From Vulcanimicrobiota bacterium (GTDB lineage: Bacteria > Vulcanimicrobiota > Vulcanimicrobiia > Eremiobacterales > Eremiobacteraceae), in the NCBI GenBank assembly GCA_019237415.1, contig JAFAHD010000067.1:1-32223 (forward strand): DNA of 32,223 nt. Direction: 5' to 3'. Both the position numbers and the translations under genes were made by a program. Shown piece by piece: positions 1 through 7,282 of the stretch. Each line of letters opens with the position of its first letter. The stretch's first letter is position 1. The notes beneath the pieces were generated by a model. That model was given only the letters and a program-made list of their open reading frames with translations, was not told the origin of the DNA and did not search any database.

Positions 1-455
1 TCGATGAGCCCCTTGGGCCCGAAGTATTTCTTCGCGACGGCGTCGAGCCGCGCTCGGCGCTCGGACAGAGACCGCGCCGCGAGCGCGCTCCGCGGCGCGT
101 CGGCCAGGATGTCGAACACGATGTAGTTCGCCGGATGCTGCGCGGCCAGCGCATTGACTCGGCTGCTTGCGGGATGGATCCGCTGCAGCAGCTCGTCGAA
201 ATCAGAGCGCGCGCCGGTTCGGATGACGAGCTCGCCGTCGAGGATGCACGTGCGCAGCGGAAGTGCTCTCACGGCGGCGACCACTTCGGGGAAATAGCGG
301 TCGAGCCGCTTGTCGGACTTCGAGCGCAACTCGACCACCGCGCCGCGTTTGAACGCGATGCAGCGGAACCCATCCCATTTCGGTTCGTACTGCCAGCCCG
401 AGCCTTTTGGCAGTTCGTCGAGGTGACGCGCCTCGGCCGGCTCGAATCGTTTCAA
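1..455 (-). CDS. ATP-dependent DNA ligase, N-terminal part (LigC-like), truncated by window edge
   Basis: This is the amino-terminal part (about 151 codons) of an ATP-dependent DNA ligase, reading leftward off the window. The adenylation motif EPKWDGFR is clear, with the nucleotide-accepting lysine at about residue 26 if translation starts at the TTG at 455. It is followed by LRSKSDKRLDRYFPE, by ILDGEL (motif III region) and by FDELLQRIHPA, an order typical of the LigC / LigD ligase domain. Such enzymes seal nicks, often in non-homologous end joining or base-excision repair. The start is uncertain. An in-frame stop lies about 100 nt upstream, at roughly 555-557, and only TTG or CTG codons occur between it and motif I. 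With about 25 residues before the active lysine, this is a stand-alone ligase or a ligase-first protein; the C-terminal OB domain lies outside the window. Confidence 0.85.
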   Translation of the reverse strand, partial: MKRFEPAEARHLDELPKGSGWQYEPKWDGFRCIAFKRGAVVELRSKSDKRLDRYFPEVVAAVRALPLRTCILDGELVIRTGARSDFDELLQRIHPASSRVNALAAQHPANYIVFDILADAPRSALAARSLSERRARLDAVAKKYFGPKGLI

Positions 456-559
456 GCCGCCGTCTTCGCGGCGCTCTAGGCAGATGCTTTCGCTTCGTGG
501 TGAAGCGCGACGATCGCGAGAGGGCAGGCTTGTGCGCGCGCCTAAAAACGCGAATCATC

Positions 560-590
560 ATTATATATAGAGCGGGTAGGCCTGGGGCAA
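560..590 (-). promoter_or_regulatory. Candidate promoter for the leftward ligase gene
   Basis: On the minus strand a perfect -10 box TATAAT covers 565-560. A TTGCCC that could serve as a -35 box covers 590-585, but the spacer of 19 nt is long. Transcription would start near 553 and leave a leader of about 100 nt before the ligase start. The same AT-rich island (561-569) reads TATATA on the plus strand and could also supply the -10 box for tRNA-Cys; no good plus-strand -35 was seen. It is the only AT-rich patch in the 148-base gap between ligase and tRNA. Confidence 0.4.
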
Positions 591-598
591 GAAATGAC

Positions 599-622
599 CT
601 GCGCGCCGCCGAAAGCGCGCAG
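599..622 (+). other. GC-rich hairpin just upstream of tRNA-Cys
   Basis: The perfect 8-bp inverted repeat CTGCGCGC (599-606) / GCGCGCAG (615-622) encloses an 8-nt loop and ends six bases before the tRNA 5' end. No T tract follows on either strand, so it is not a standard intrinsic terminator. It could shape the 5' leader that RNase P removes. Confidence 0.45.
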
Positions 623-628
623 CCGCGC

Positions 629-703
629 GGCGACATAGCCAAGTGGTAAGGCAGAGCTCTGCAAAAGCTCCACTCGCCGGTTCGACTCCGGCTGTCGCCT
701 CCA
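629..703 (+). tRNA. tRNA-Cys (anticodon GCA)
   Basis: A full cloverleaf can be folded by eye. Acceptor GGCGACA (629-635) pairs with TGTCGCC (693-699). The D arm is closed by GCC/GGC. The anticodon stem GAGCT/AGCTC encloses the loop CTGCAAA, giving anticodon GCA. The T arm is GCCGG-TTCGACT-CCGGC. The discriminator base is T (700), the known identity base for cysteinyl-tRNA synthetase, and CCA is encoded at 701-703. The recG reading frame opens within the tRNA, so the two genes are effectively contiguous. Confidence 0.97.
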
Positions 704-744
704 GATCGCGCCCAAGCGCGCCCGGTGAAGCGATCGCGTCTTTT

Positions 745-2841
745 CTGGCCGCGCGGCTCACTTCGCTGGGCGCGCTCAAGCGCTCCACCCTCGAGCAGTT
801 CGAACGCATGGGCGTGCGCACCGTGCTCGACCTGTTGCGCCATTACCCCTACCGCTATGAAGACCTTCGCTCGGCGACGACCGTCGCCCAGCTGCGCGAA
901 GCGCGGGCGTCCGGCGGTGAGGTCAATCTCATGGGCGTCGTGCGCCAAGTCAAGCACGTCCGCTTGCGCGGCCGCGTGCGCGCGAAGACGACTGCGATCG
1001 TGGACGACGGCAGCGGCACGATCACCGCGATCTGGTTTGGCCGGCCGTATCTCGGCTCGGCGCTGAAACCCGGTCAGCGCATCTTCATGCGCGGACGCGC
1101 GGAGGTCACGCTGGCGGGCGTGCAGTTGCTCGTCGCTCGACATCGCGTGGTTCCAGAAGACGAGCCGTACAGCGGCGAGTTGGTGCCGATCTATCCGCTC
1201 ACTGCCGGCCTGTCGAATTACAGCGTGCAGAAAATGGTCGCTCGGGCGCTCGCCGGAGCGACCGCCGACAAGCGCGCGAGCGCGCTGCTCGATCCCCTGC
1301 CGGCACCGATCGCCGCACGACGCTCGTTCGCTGATGCGCTGTGGTCGCTGCGCGCGATCCACCAGCCGGCATCGCTCGAGGACGCAGACAAGGCGCGGGC
1401 GCGGCTGGTCTTCGAAGAGTTCTTCCTTTTAGCGCTCGCTGCGGCGCTGCGCCGCGCCGCGCGCGAAGGCGAGGCGTCGCCGGATTTCTCCAAAGCCGCC
1501 TCGCAAGCGGCGCTCATGGAATTCCACATGCAATTGCGCTCGCTGCTGCCGTTCCAATTGACCGGCGCGCAAGGGCGCGCGATCGACGAGATCGTCGCCG
1601 ATTTCGCCAAGCCGTCCCCGATGAACCGGCTGCTGCAAGGCGATGTGGGCTCCGGCAAGACCGCGGTCGCGGCGGCGGCCGTGCTCTTCGCGGTGCGCGC
1701 CGGCCATCAAGCCGCGTTCATGGCGCCGACTGAAATCCTCGCCGCGCAACAATTCAACAGCCTGACCAAGCTGCTCTCGCCCGCGGGCGTGCGCGTCGCG
1801 ATGCTCGTCGGAGCGCTGCGCCGCGCGACGCGCGACGACATCCTCGATCAGCTGCGCCGTGGCGAGATCGACGCCGTCGTGGGCACGCATGCGCTGCTGA
1901 CCGAAGACGTCGAGTTCGAGCGCCTCGGGCTTGTCGTGATCGACGAGCAGCATCGCTTCGGTGTGATGCAGCGCGCGGCGTTGCGCGCGAAGGCCGGGCG
2001 AGTCACGCCGCACACGCTTGTCATGACCGCGACGCCGATCCCGCGCACGCTGGCACAGACCGTGTACGCGGATCTGGACATCTCGGTCATCGACGAGATG
2101 CCGCCCGGCCGTAAGCCGCCGAAGACGTTCGTGCGCGAGGTCGGCAGCAAGGACAAGATCTTCGCGTTCATCAGGGAGCAAGTGCAACAGGGCCGGCAAG
2201 CATACGTCGTGTGTCCGGCGATCGACGAGTCTGAGCGCGCGATGCACACCGCGGTCGCCCAGGCCGAAGAGCTGCGCGCCAATGCGTTCAAGGGGCTGCG
2301 CGTCGGCTTGCTGCACGGCAAGATCGGCGGTCCCGACAAAGAGAAGATCATGCGGATGTTCGCCGACGGTTTCTTGCAGATCCTCATCGCGACGACCGTG
2401 GTCGAGGTCGGCGTCGACGTGCCGAACGCGACCGTCATGTTGGTCTTCGATGCGCAGACGTTCGGGCTCGCGCAGTTGCACCAGTTGCGCGGTAGGGTCG
2501 GGCGCGGGGCGGCGGCCTCGTACTGCATTCTGGTGGCGAGCGACGAGTCGGAAGAATCCGCCCGGCTGCACATCCTGGAGAAGACCAACGACGGTTTTGC
2601 GATCGCAGAAGAAGATGCGAGGATTCGCGGCAGGGGCGACCTGCTCGGCACGCGCCAACACGGGTCGATGAAATTCCGGCTGGCCGATCCCGTGACCGAT
2701 TTCTCCGAATTCCTTGAGGCCAAAAAGGACGCCGACGCGCTGATCGCGCGCGATCCCGGTCTGCAGCGCCGCGAGCATGCCCGGCTTGCGGCCTTCCTCG
2801 CGGCGCAGGATACGGATATCGCGTTGCGCGCAAGCTCTTAA
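745..2841 (+). CDS. recG: ATP-dependent DNA helicase RecG
   Basis: RecG remodels stalled replication forks and branch-migrates Holliday junctions. The order is an N-terminal wedge/OB region, then a superfamily 2 helicase core. Walker A GDVGSGKT is at about residue 299, the DEQH box at about 400, and MTATPIPRTLA (motif III) and QLRGRVGRG (motif VI) follow. Length from 745 is 698 residues, close to the usual 680-700. The start is a problem: the frame is open back into tRNA-Cys, and between the tRNA end and the first conserved segment (LTSLGALK, aligning with the RecG N-terminus) there is no ATG, GTG or TTG. The choices are CTG at 745, GTG at 643 inside the tRNA, or ATG at 808, which would cut off part of the wedge domain. 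CTG 745 is chosen because it gives the expected length. rsmD follows after 36 nt. Confidence 0.95.
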   Translation: MAARLTSLGALKRSTLEQFERMGVRTVLDLLRHYPYRYEDLRSATTVAQLREARASGGEVNLMGVVRQVKHVRLRGRVRAKTTAIVDDGSGTITAIWFGRPYLGSALKPGQRIFMRGRAEVTLAGVQLLVARHRVVPEDEPYSGELVPIYPLTAGLSNYSVQKMVARALAGATADKRASALLDPLPAPIAARRSFADALWSLRAIHQPASLEDADKARARLVFEEFFLLALAAALRRAAREGEASPDFSKAASQAALMEFHMQLRSLLPFQLTGAQGRAIDEIVADFAKPSPMNRLLQGDVGSGKTAVAAAAVLFAVRAGHQAAFMAPTEILAAQQFNSLTKLLSPAGVRVAMLVGALRRATRDDILDQLRRGEIDAVVGTHALLTEDVEFERLGLVVIDEQHRFGVMQRAALRAKAGRVTPHTLVMTATPIPRTLAQTVYADLDISVIDEMPPGRKPPKTFVREVGSKDKIFAFIREQVQQGRQAYVVCPAIDESERAMHTAVAQAEELRANAFKGLRVGLLHGKIGGPDKEKIMRMFADGFLQILIATTVVEVGVDVPNATVMLVFDAQTFGLAQLHQLRGRVGRGAAASYCILVASDESEESARLHILEKTNDGFAIAEEDARIRGRGDLLGTRQHGSMKFRLADPVTDFSEFLEAKKDADALIARDPGLQRREHARLAAFLAAQDTDIALRASS

Positions 2842-2877
2842 GGAGCTTGCCGCGCGGCCGTCCAATGAGCTTGCTGC

Positions 2878-3510
2878 ATGCGACTTGCAGGTGGCAGCCG
2901 CGCACGGGCCGTGCTTTCGGCGCCCAAAGGCGCGAAGACGCGTCCCACCGGCGCGAAGGTCCGTGAAGCGATGTTCGCGATTCTCGCACAGCGCGTCGAA
3001 GGCGCGCGCGTGCTAGATTTGTTCGCCGGCTCTGGGGCGTTGGGGCTCGAGGCGATGTCGCGCGGCGCGGCGTCGGTCGTGTTCGTCGACGACGACGCGA
3101 ACGCGGTCATGACCATTCGCCGCAACGCCGTGCGCGTCATCGGCGACACCGACAGCTTCCGGATCATGCCGATGCAGGCGCTGCGCGCGCTGCGCGCGCT
3201 GCGCGGCACGTTCGACATCGTGCTGGTCGACCCGCCCTACGAACGGGGCGCGCTCGACGAGCTGCGCCTTATGATGCAGAAGTCGCTGCTCAGCCCTGAA
3301 GGCATCGCCGTCCTCGAACACGCGAGTTCCGCCAAGCCCGATCTGCCTGACTCGCTCGAGGTCGTCAAGCGCGCCAAGTATGGCGACACGTCGCTGACCT
3401 TCGCGGTCTGCAAACGCGGCAAAGGCGCCGCGCTGCAGAGCGGATCCGAAGCGGCGGTCGCGCGCGCGCCGCGCGAGCGGAAGCAGGCGTCGCGGACCAG
3501 GCGGGCATGA
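2878..3510 (+). CDS. rsmD: 16S rRNA (guanine-N2)-methyltransferase RsmD
   Basis: RsmD methylates the exocyclic amine of G966 in 16S rRNA during 30S assembly, using S-adenosylmethionine. The protein opens with MRLAGGSRAR and has TRPTGAKVREAMF at residues 21-33, typical of the family. The SAM-binding motif LDLFAGSGALGLEAMSRG is at 46-63, and the catalytic DPPY tetrad at 118-121. It is 210 residues long; the last 30 are a basic, low-complexity tail beyond the usual fold. Three 9-bp copies encode ALRALRALR near residue 101. The gene overlaps coaD by four bases (ATGA), so the two are probably translationally coupled. recG-rsmD-coaD is a common neighbourhood in many bacteria. Confidence 0.93.
   Translation: MRLAGGSRARAVLSAPKGAKTRPTGAKVREAMFAILAQRVEGARVLDLFAGSGALGLEAMSRGAASVVFVDDDANAVMTIRRNAVRVIGDTDSFRIMPMQALRALRALRGTFDIVLVDPPYERGALDELRLMMQKSLLSPEGIAVLEHASSAKPDLPDSLEVVKRAKYGDTSLTFAVCKRGKGAALQSGSEAAVARAPRERKQASRTRRA
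3178..3204 (+). repeat. Three tandem 9-bp copies inside rsmD
   Basis: GCGCTGCGC occurs three times in a row and encodes Ala-Leu-Arg three times. It keeps the frame and lies between the SAM-binding and DPPY motifs, so copy-number change would lengthen a linker by three residues without destroying the gene. Confidence 0.6.
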
Positions 3511-4043
3511 GACAAGCGCGCGTGAAGCCGACGCGGGTCACGCCGTCCAGGGCCGGCATCGTCGTCGTCTATCCAGGCAGCTTCGATCCGGTGACGTACG
3601 GACACCTCGACATCGTCCAGCGCGCCGCTTCGCAGTTCCCACATGTCGTCGTGGCGGTCGTCGCCAATCCGAGCAAGTCGCCGATGTTCACGCTGCCGCA
3701 ACGAGTTGAAATGCTGCGTGAAGCGTGTGGCAGCATGCGCAACGTCGAGATCGACGCATTCGAGGGTTTGCTCGTGGACTACGTGCGGCGCTTCGAGCGT
3801 GCGCTCATCGTCAAGGGACTGCGCATCGTGTCCGACTTCGAGCACGAGTTCTCGATGGCGCTGCTCAACCGGAAGCTCAAAGGCGGCGCGGAGACGATCT
3901 TCATGCCGGCGAGCCCGCAGTACGCGTACGTCTCTTCGTCCTCCGTCAAGGAAGTGTTCTCGCTCGGCGGCGACATCGCCGAGTTCGTGCCGCCGTCGGT
4001 GCTGCGCCACATGCGCGCGCGCCGCGGGAAAGCCAAGAGGTGA
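3507..4043 (+). CDS. coaD: Phosphopantetheine adenylyltransferase CoaD
   Basis: CoaD transfers AMP from ATP to 4'-phosphopantetheine, giving dephospho-CoA, the next-to-last step of coenzyme A synthesis. The nucleotidyltransferase motif YPGSFDPVTYGHLDI spans residues 22-36, with the TxGH signature at 30-33. The second ATP-binding segment is YVSSSSVKEV. It is 178 residues long against about 160 for the family; the excess is a basic 17-residue N-terminal lead. The ATG at 3507 overlaps the rsmD stop. A coiled-coil gene follows after four bases. CoA supply fits with the fatty-acid genes 3 kb downstream, but they are separated by a transporter on the other strand. Confidence 0.95.
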   Translation: MRQARVKPTRVTPSRAGIVVVYPGSFDPVTYGHLDIVQRAASQFPHVVVAVVANPSKSPMFTLPQRVEMLREACGSMRNVEIDAFEGLLVDYVRRFERALIVKGLRIVSDFEHEFSMALLNRKLKGGAETIFMPASPQYAYVSSSSVKEVFSLGGDIAEFVPPSVLRHMRARRGKAKR

Positions 4044-4047
4044 TCGT

Positions 4048-4527
4048 ATGAGCATCTACACCGTGATCGACAAGCTCGAGGGCACGATCAAGGAAGGCGT
4101 TTGGCTGCCGTTCGGCGCGCGCATCGTGAGCCAAGACCGCTTGCTCGATCTCGTCGAGAAGCTGCGCTCGTCGTTGCCCGATGAGGTGAGCCGCGCGAAG
4201 GCGGTGACCAAAGACAAGGACCGGCTCATCGAAGATGCACGCGCCCAAGCGACCGCGATGGTCGCCGAAGCGTCCGCCGCGAAGACGCAGCTGCTCGACG
4301 ACTCTGAGATCACCAGACAGGCGACCGAGCGAGCCGCGCAGATCCTCGCGCAGGCCGAGGCGCACGCGCAAGAGGTCCGGCGCGGTGCCGACGAGTACGC
4401 CGACGGCGTGCTCGCGTCGCTCGATGCAAGCCTCGGCAACGCGCTCGCGGCCGTGCACAAAGGCCGCGAACAGCTGGCTTCGGATCTTTCGAGCAACGGC
4501 GCGCCGGCGACGCGCGCCCGTTCGTGA
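4048..4527 (+). CDS. Coiled-coil protein, DivIVA / ATP-synthase-b-like, following coaD
   Basis: This is a 159-residue soluble protein. The N-terminal 45 residues hold IDKLEGTIKEG and DRLLDLVEKLRSSLP. A long Ala/Glu/Gln-rich helix follows from about residue 50 to 135, with heptad-like spacing, and then a short disordered tail. Genes of this type next to coaD are often annotated as DivIVA-domain or ATP-synthase-b-like in actinobacteria and relatives; that is from memory, not a search. There is no membrane segment. Start ATG 4048 is preceded by AAGAGG about eight bases upstream. The last four bases (GTGA) overlap the GTG start of the membrane protease gene, so the two are probably coupled. Function is unknown; a scaffolding role at the membrane is possible. 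Confidence 0.75.
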   Translation: MSIYTVIDKLEGTIKEGVWLPFGARIVSQDRLLDLVEKLRSSLPDEVSRAKAVTKDKDRLIEDARAQATAMVAEASAAKTQLLDDSEITRQATERAAQILAQAEAHAQEVRRGADEYADGVLASLDASLGNALAAVHKGREQLASDLSSNGAPATRARS

Positions 4528-5690
4528 CGGAACCGAGTCAGCAAAAGCGTCCGCGCATCCGCCTGCTCATGGCTGCGCTTACCGGCGTCGGCTTGGGCCT
4601 GCTGTTGTTCTACGTGCCTTTGCCAGTTCTGGTGTTCGGGCCGGGCGACGCGGTGGACCTCAACGGCGTGGTCACCGTGCCCGGGCGCAATCCGCCGCCG
4701 GGCACGTTGTATCTCACCGACGTCAAGGTGATGCCCGGCCGGCCGGCCTTCTATATCGCCGCGAAGCTCTTCCCCGGCTTTGAGATCGTGCCGCGCAATG
4801 AGTACGCGGGCAACGAAAACGATTCGCAGTTCGACCGGGAGCTCGAAGACGCGATGGCGGAAAGCCAGAAGGTCGCGCAGATCGTCGCCGAGCGGGCCGC
4901 CGGACTGCCGGTGAAGACCAAGACGACGATCCGCATCGTCGAAGTGCGACCCAAAATGCCCGCTGCGGCCTGCTTCCGGGTGAACGACGCGATCGTGTCG
5001 ATCGACGGCCGCGCGCCCAAGGGAACCGCGTCGATCGCGCAGGCTGCCGCATCCAAGCCGGTCGGCTCGTCCTTCGCGCTCGAGATCGAGCGGGGAGGCA
5101 AGCGCCTGCCGGTGACCTGCCGCACCGCGCTCTACGGGGGCAAGCCGCTGTTCGGCATGATCGTCTCGGCGCAGACGGAGCTGGTATCATTGCCCGTGCA
5201 CGTGGCATACGACGTCAAGGATATCAACGGCTCGTCGGCCGGGCTGATGTTCGCGCTGCAGATCTATCGCACGCTGACGGGCGAGCCGCTGGCGGGCGGC
5301 GTGAAGATCGCGGGCACCGGGGTCTTGGCCGCGGACGGAACGGTTCTGCCGGTCGGCGGTGCGATCGAAAAACTGCGCGCGGCCATGCATGAGGGCGCGC
5401 AGATCTTCTTGGTGCCCAAGATGGATTACGAGTCGGTCTCAGCGGTAGGCGGAATCACGGTCTTTCCGGTGACCTCGTTTGACGACGCCCTGCGCCAGCT
5501 GCGCCACGCCCCGAGCGCGCGTCCGTCGATGATCGCCAATCCCGCGAAGATGATCGCCATGCCAAGGGCATTGCCGGGCGTTAGACGCTCGCCAAGGAAC
5601 AGCGCGCCGAGCGCCAACGCGCTGACCGGCGTCAGGAGCGTGACCAGCATGACGTTGGTCGGGCCCACGCGCGCGAGCAACCCGAAGTAG
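4524..5690 (+). CDS. Membrane-anchored PDZ / Lon-like (S16) serine protease
   Basis: The protein begins with a basic stretch and one membrane segment (about residues 13-32). An extracytoplasmic region includes a PDZ-like part (about 140-200), and then a Lon-type S16 protease domain. The nucleophile is in NGSSAGLMFAL (Ser238), and the partner lysine in GGAIEKL (Lys283); their 45-residue spacing resembles Lon. B. subtilis YlbL has the same plan. The start is GTG 4524, overlapping the previous stop. The domain should end near residue 330 (about base 5515), but the frame continues for 57 more residues across the 3' end of the convergent transporter gene, giving a Pro/Arg/Ser-rich tail with no recognisable fold. 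The tail may be real or an uneventful read-through of the opposite strand. Confidence 0.88.
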   Translation: MTEPSQQKRPRIRLLMAALTGVGLGLLLFYVPLPVLVFGPGDAVDLNGVVTVPGRNPPPGTLYLTDVKVMPGRPAFYIAAKLFPGFEIVPRNEYAGNENDSQFDRELEDAMAESQKVAQIVAERAAGLPVKTKTTIRIVEVRPKMPAAACFRVNDAIVSIDGRAPKGTASIAQAAASKPVGSSFALEIERGGKRLPVTCRTALYGGKPLFGMIVSAQTELVSLPVHVAYDVKDINGSSAGLMFALQIYRTLTGEPLAGGVKIAGTGVLAADGTVLPVGGAIEKLRAAMHEGAQIFLVPKMDYESVSAVGGITVFPVTSFDDALRQLRHAPSARPSMIANPAKMIAMPRALPGVRRSPRNSAPSANALTGVRSVTSMTLVGPTRASNPK

Positions 5691-6400
5691 AGCACGTACG
5701 CGAACGCCGTGCACGGCAGCGCGAGACCGGCGAGCGCGAGCCAGGTGCCGGCGGACGCGTGCGTCAGCGCGGACAACGCATGCGGTACCGCGAGCGCCGG
5801 GATCACGCTGAGCACCGCGGATGCGCACAGCTGTCCAGTCGCGGCCACGAGCGGTTCGATGCCCATGCGCGCAAACCGCCGCGCGAACAGTCCGGCCATG
5901 GAGTAGGAAAGCGACGCCGCCAGCACCGCGAGTTGCGCGAGATCGGTGAGATTCAAACCGGCGAGTGCGGCCGGTCCGAGCAAGACAGCGACGCCGGCGA
6001 GGCCGAATGCGGCACCGAGCGCGCGATTGGCGCGCAGCCGCTCGCCGCTGAGGAAATGCGCGAGCACGACGGCGAAGATCGGCGTCGTCGCGTTGAGGAT
6101 CGATGCGAGGCCGCTGCCGATGCGGATCTCCGCCCAGGCGATGAGCGTGAAGGGTACGATGTTGTTGAGCACGCCCATCACGGCGAACGCGAACCACGCT
6201 TGCAAGCCGGTCGGCAACGAGCGCCCGCTCGCGCGCAGCACGACGAGCAGCGCGAACGATGCCAATAGCAGCCGGACGAACACGGTAACCGGCGGCGCGA
6301 TGGCCTCCGCCAAGATGCGGTAGAAGAAGAACGAGCCGCCCCAAATGACTGAAAGCACCACCAATATGCTCCAGTCGCGGGCGGTCATGTTCGAAGGCAT
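5426..6400 (-). CDS. EamA/RhaT-family (DMT superfamily) transporter
   Basis: This is a strongly hydrophobic protein of about 324 residues with around ten membrane helices arranged as two EamA repeats. Hallmarks are WGGSFFFYRILAEAIAP in the first helix pair, NATTPIFAVVLAHFLSGERL near the end of the first repeat and LVTLLTPVSALALGALFLGE in the second. Family members export amino acids, metabolites or drugs; the substrate cannot be read here. Start candidates are ATG 6448, 6400 and 6388. 6400 is chosen because it leaves the consensus promoter of the divergent operon (6469-6497) outside the gene, though 6388 would also suit. The final 28 residues are polar and lie antisense to the protease domain of the convergent gene, so the shared region is read on both strands. 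Confidence 0.9.
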   Translation of the reverse strand: MPSNMTARDWSILVVLSVIWGGSFFFYRILAEAIAPPVTVFVRLLLASFALLVVLRASGRSLPTGLQAWFAFAVMGVLNNIVPFTLIAWAEIRIGSGLASILNATTPIFAVVLAHFLSGERLRANRALGAAFGLAGVAVLLGPAALAGLNLTDLAQLAVLAASLSYSMAGLFARRFARMGIEPLVAATGQLCASAVLSVIPALAVPHALSALTHASAGTWLALAGLALPCTAFAYVLYFGLLARVGPTNVMLVTLLTPVSALALGALFLGERLTPGNALGMAIIFAGLAIIDGRALGAWRSWRRASSNEVTGKTVIPPTAETDS

Positions 6401-6468
6401 GCAGCCATCATAGCGACCAAGCACGTCCAGGTCTATCCGCTTCAGCATGTCCCGCAGGAAGGCACCAT

Positions 6469-6497
6469 TTGACAGGTTTCCCCCGCTTCTCTATAAT
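6469..6497 (+). promoter_or_regulatory. Consensus sigma-70 promoter of the DUF177-rpmF-fab operon
   Basis: TTGACA (6469-6474) and TATAAT (6492-6497) are both perfect matches and are separated by exactly 17 bases. Transcription should begin around 6503-6505. That rules out the ATG/GTG-like codons further upstream for the next gene and places its start at GTG 6558, leaving a leader of about 53 nt. A two-box consensus match like this is unusual in such a GC-rich sequence and suggests strong constitutive transcription. Confidence 0.88.
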
Positions 6498-6515
6498 GAT
6501 GCAAGTCATTCTGAC

Positions 6516-6538
6516 AGCCCGTCACGACGGCGGGCTTT
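6516..6538 (+). promoter_or_regulatory. Leader hairpin of the DUF177-rpmF-fab operon
   Basis: AGCCCG (6516-6521) pairs with CGGGCT (6531-6536). Two further pairs (one U-G) extend the stem to eight base pairs around the loop ACGAC, followed by TT. It sits at about +12 to +34 of the predicted transcript. The T run is too short for a firm terminator call. It might be an attenuator, a 5' stabilising stem or a protein-binding site. No known riboswitch was recognised. Confidence 0.5.
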
Positions 6539-6557
6539 CGTATTCGCAGGCATCCCC

Positions 6558-7064
6558 GTGAAAATCTCAGTAGAACGCCTCTTCGGCCCCGACATCGACG
6601 TCATCGAGGTCGACCAACCGCTGCGGCTGCACGACGACCTGGCCGCTCGTTATCCAGACGGCGTCCGCGTCACCGGCACGATTCGCCGGATCCAGCGCGG
6701 CGTCTACATGGAGGGCGAGGTCACGGGTTCTGAAGTGGAGACGTGCGGGCGCTGCCTCGAACCGTTCGTGCGCGCTGCGCGCGTCGAGATCGCCGAAACG
6801 TTCAGCGAAGACGTTGCGCCGCAAGACGCGCAGTTCGCAGATGTCGCGCCGCTCGTGGACCGCTCGATCGATCTGGACGAACTGGTCGAGCAGCTGCTGG
6901 AGGTCGACGAACCGATCGCGGCGGTATGCACGGAAGATTGTTTGGGGATCTGTCCGCAGTGCGGCAGCAATCGAAATCGCGAGCGCTGCAACTGCAAGGA
7001 CGAACAGGTCGACGAACGCCTGGCAGGCCTGGCAAAATTCATGCAAGAACCCGGAGTGAACTAG
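6558..7064 (+). CDS. DUF177 / YceD family protein
   Basis: A 168-residue protein of the DUF177 (YceD, 23S rRNA accumulation protein) family, which is almost always encoded directly before rpmF. In E. coli and plants family members are linked to 23S rRNA maturation. Features are the central CGRCLEPFVR motif, an acidic region around DLDELVEQLLEVDEP and a C-terminal cysteine cluster (CTEDCLGICPQCGSN...CNC) that probably binds zinc. The GTG at 6558 is chosen because the consensus promoter upstream fixes the transcript start near 6504; a longer open frame back to 6447 would begin before the promoter. A weak AGG lies seven bases upstream. rpmF begins five bases after the stop. Confidence 0.9.
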   Translation: MKISVERLFGPDIDVIEVDQPLRLHDDLAARYPDGVRVTGTIRRIQRGVYMEGEVTGSEVETCGRCLEPFVRAARVEIAETFSEDVAPQDAQFADVAPLVDRSIDLDELVEQLLEVDEPIAAVCTEDCLGICPQCGSNRNRERCNCKDEQVDERLAGLAKFMQEPGVN

Positions 7065-7069
7065 AACTC

Positions 7070-7267
7070 ATGGCCAATCCGAAACAGAAACGAAGCAAGT
7101 CGAACACGCGCACGCGGCGCGCGACCTGGAAGACCAAAGCGCCGGTCGTGTCGACCTGTCCGCAATGCCACAAGGAGCGCCGTCCGCATTACGCGTGCCC
7201 GAACTGCGGCTATTACAACGGCCGCCAGGCGATCGCGCAAAAGGACGAGGCGGCGCCCGCCGGCTAG
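7070..7267 (+). CDS. rpmF: 50S ribosomal protein L32
   Basis: A 65-residue L32. It starts MANPKQKRSKSNTRTRRA, the conserved basic N-terminus that threads into the large subunit, and carries the two zinc-ribbon pairs CPQC and CPNC, so it is the zinc-binding (C+) form. The ending after NGRQAI is an Ala/Pro-rich tail. It lies five bases after DUF177 and 15 bases before fabH. The usual plsX between rpmF and fabH is absent. Confidence 0.97.
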   Translation: MANPKQKRSKSNTRTRRATWKTKAPVVSTCPQCHKERRPHYACPNCGYYNGRQAIAQKDEAAPAG

Positions 7268-7282
7268 GCCGTCGCCAACGCG

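Noticed and set aside
202-1362. 386-codon minus-strand open frame spanning ligase, tRNA and recG
   Set aside because: It crosses a tRNA gene and the true ligase frame is a different one; no family features.
1429-2865. 478-codon minus-strand open frame opposite recG
   Set aside because: It reads as Arg/His/Gly/Asp-rich low complexity, typical of antisense frames in GC-rich DNA, and the other strand carries unmistakable RecG motifs.
6516-6538. Leader hairpin as an intrinsic terminator
   Set aside because: Only two or three T follow the stem and it would block its own operon; it is kept as a leader hairpin instead.
6447-6557. N-terminal extension of the DUF177 protein to an upstream ATG
   Set aside because: This start lies before the consensus promoter, and the extra residues are not conserved-looking; GTG 6558 is better.
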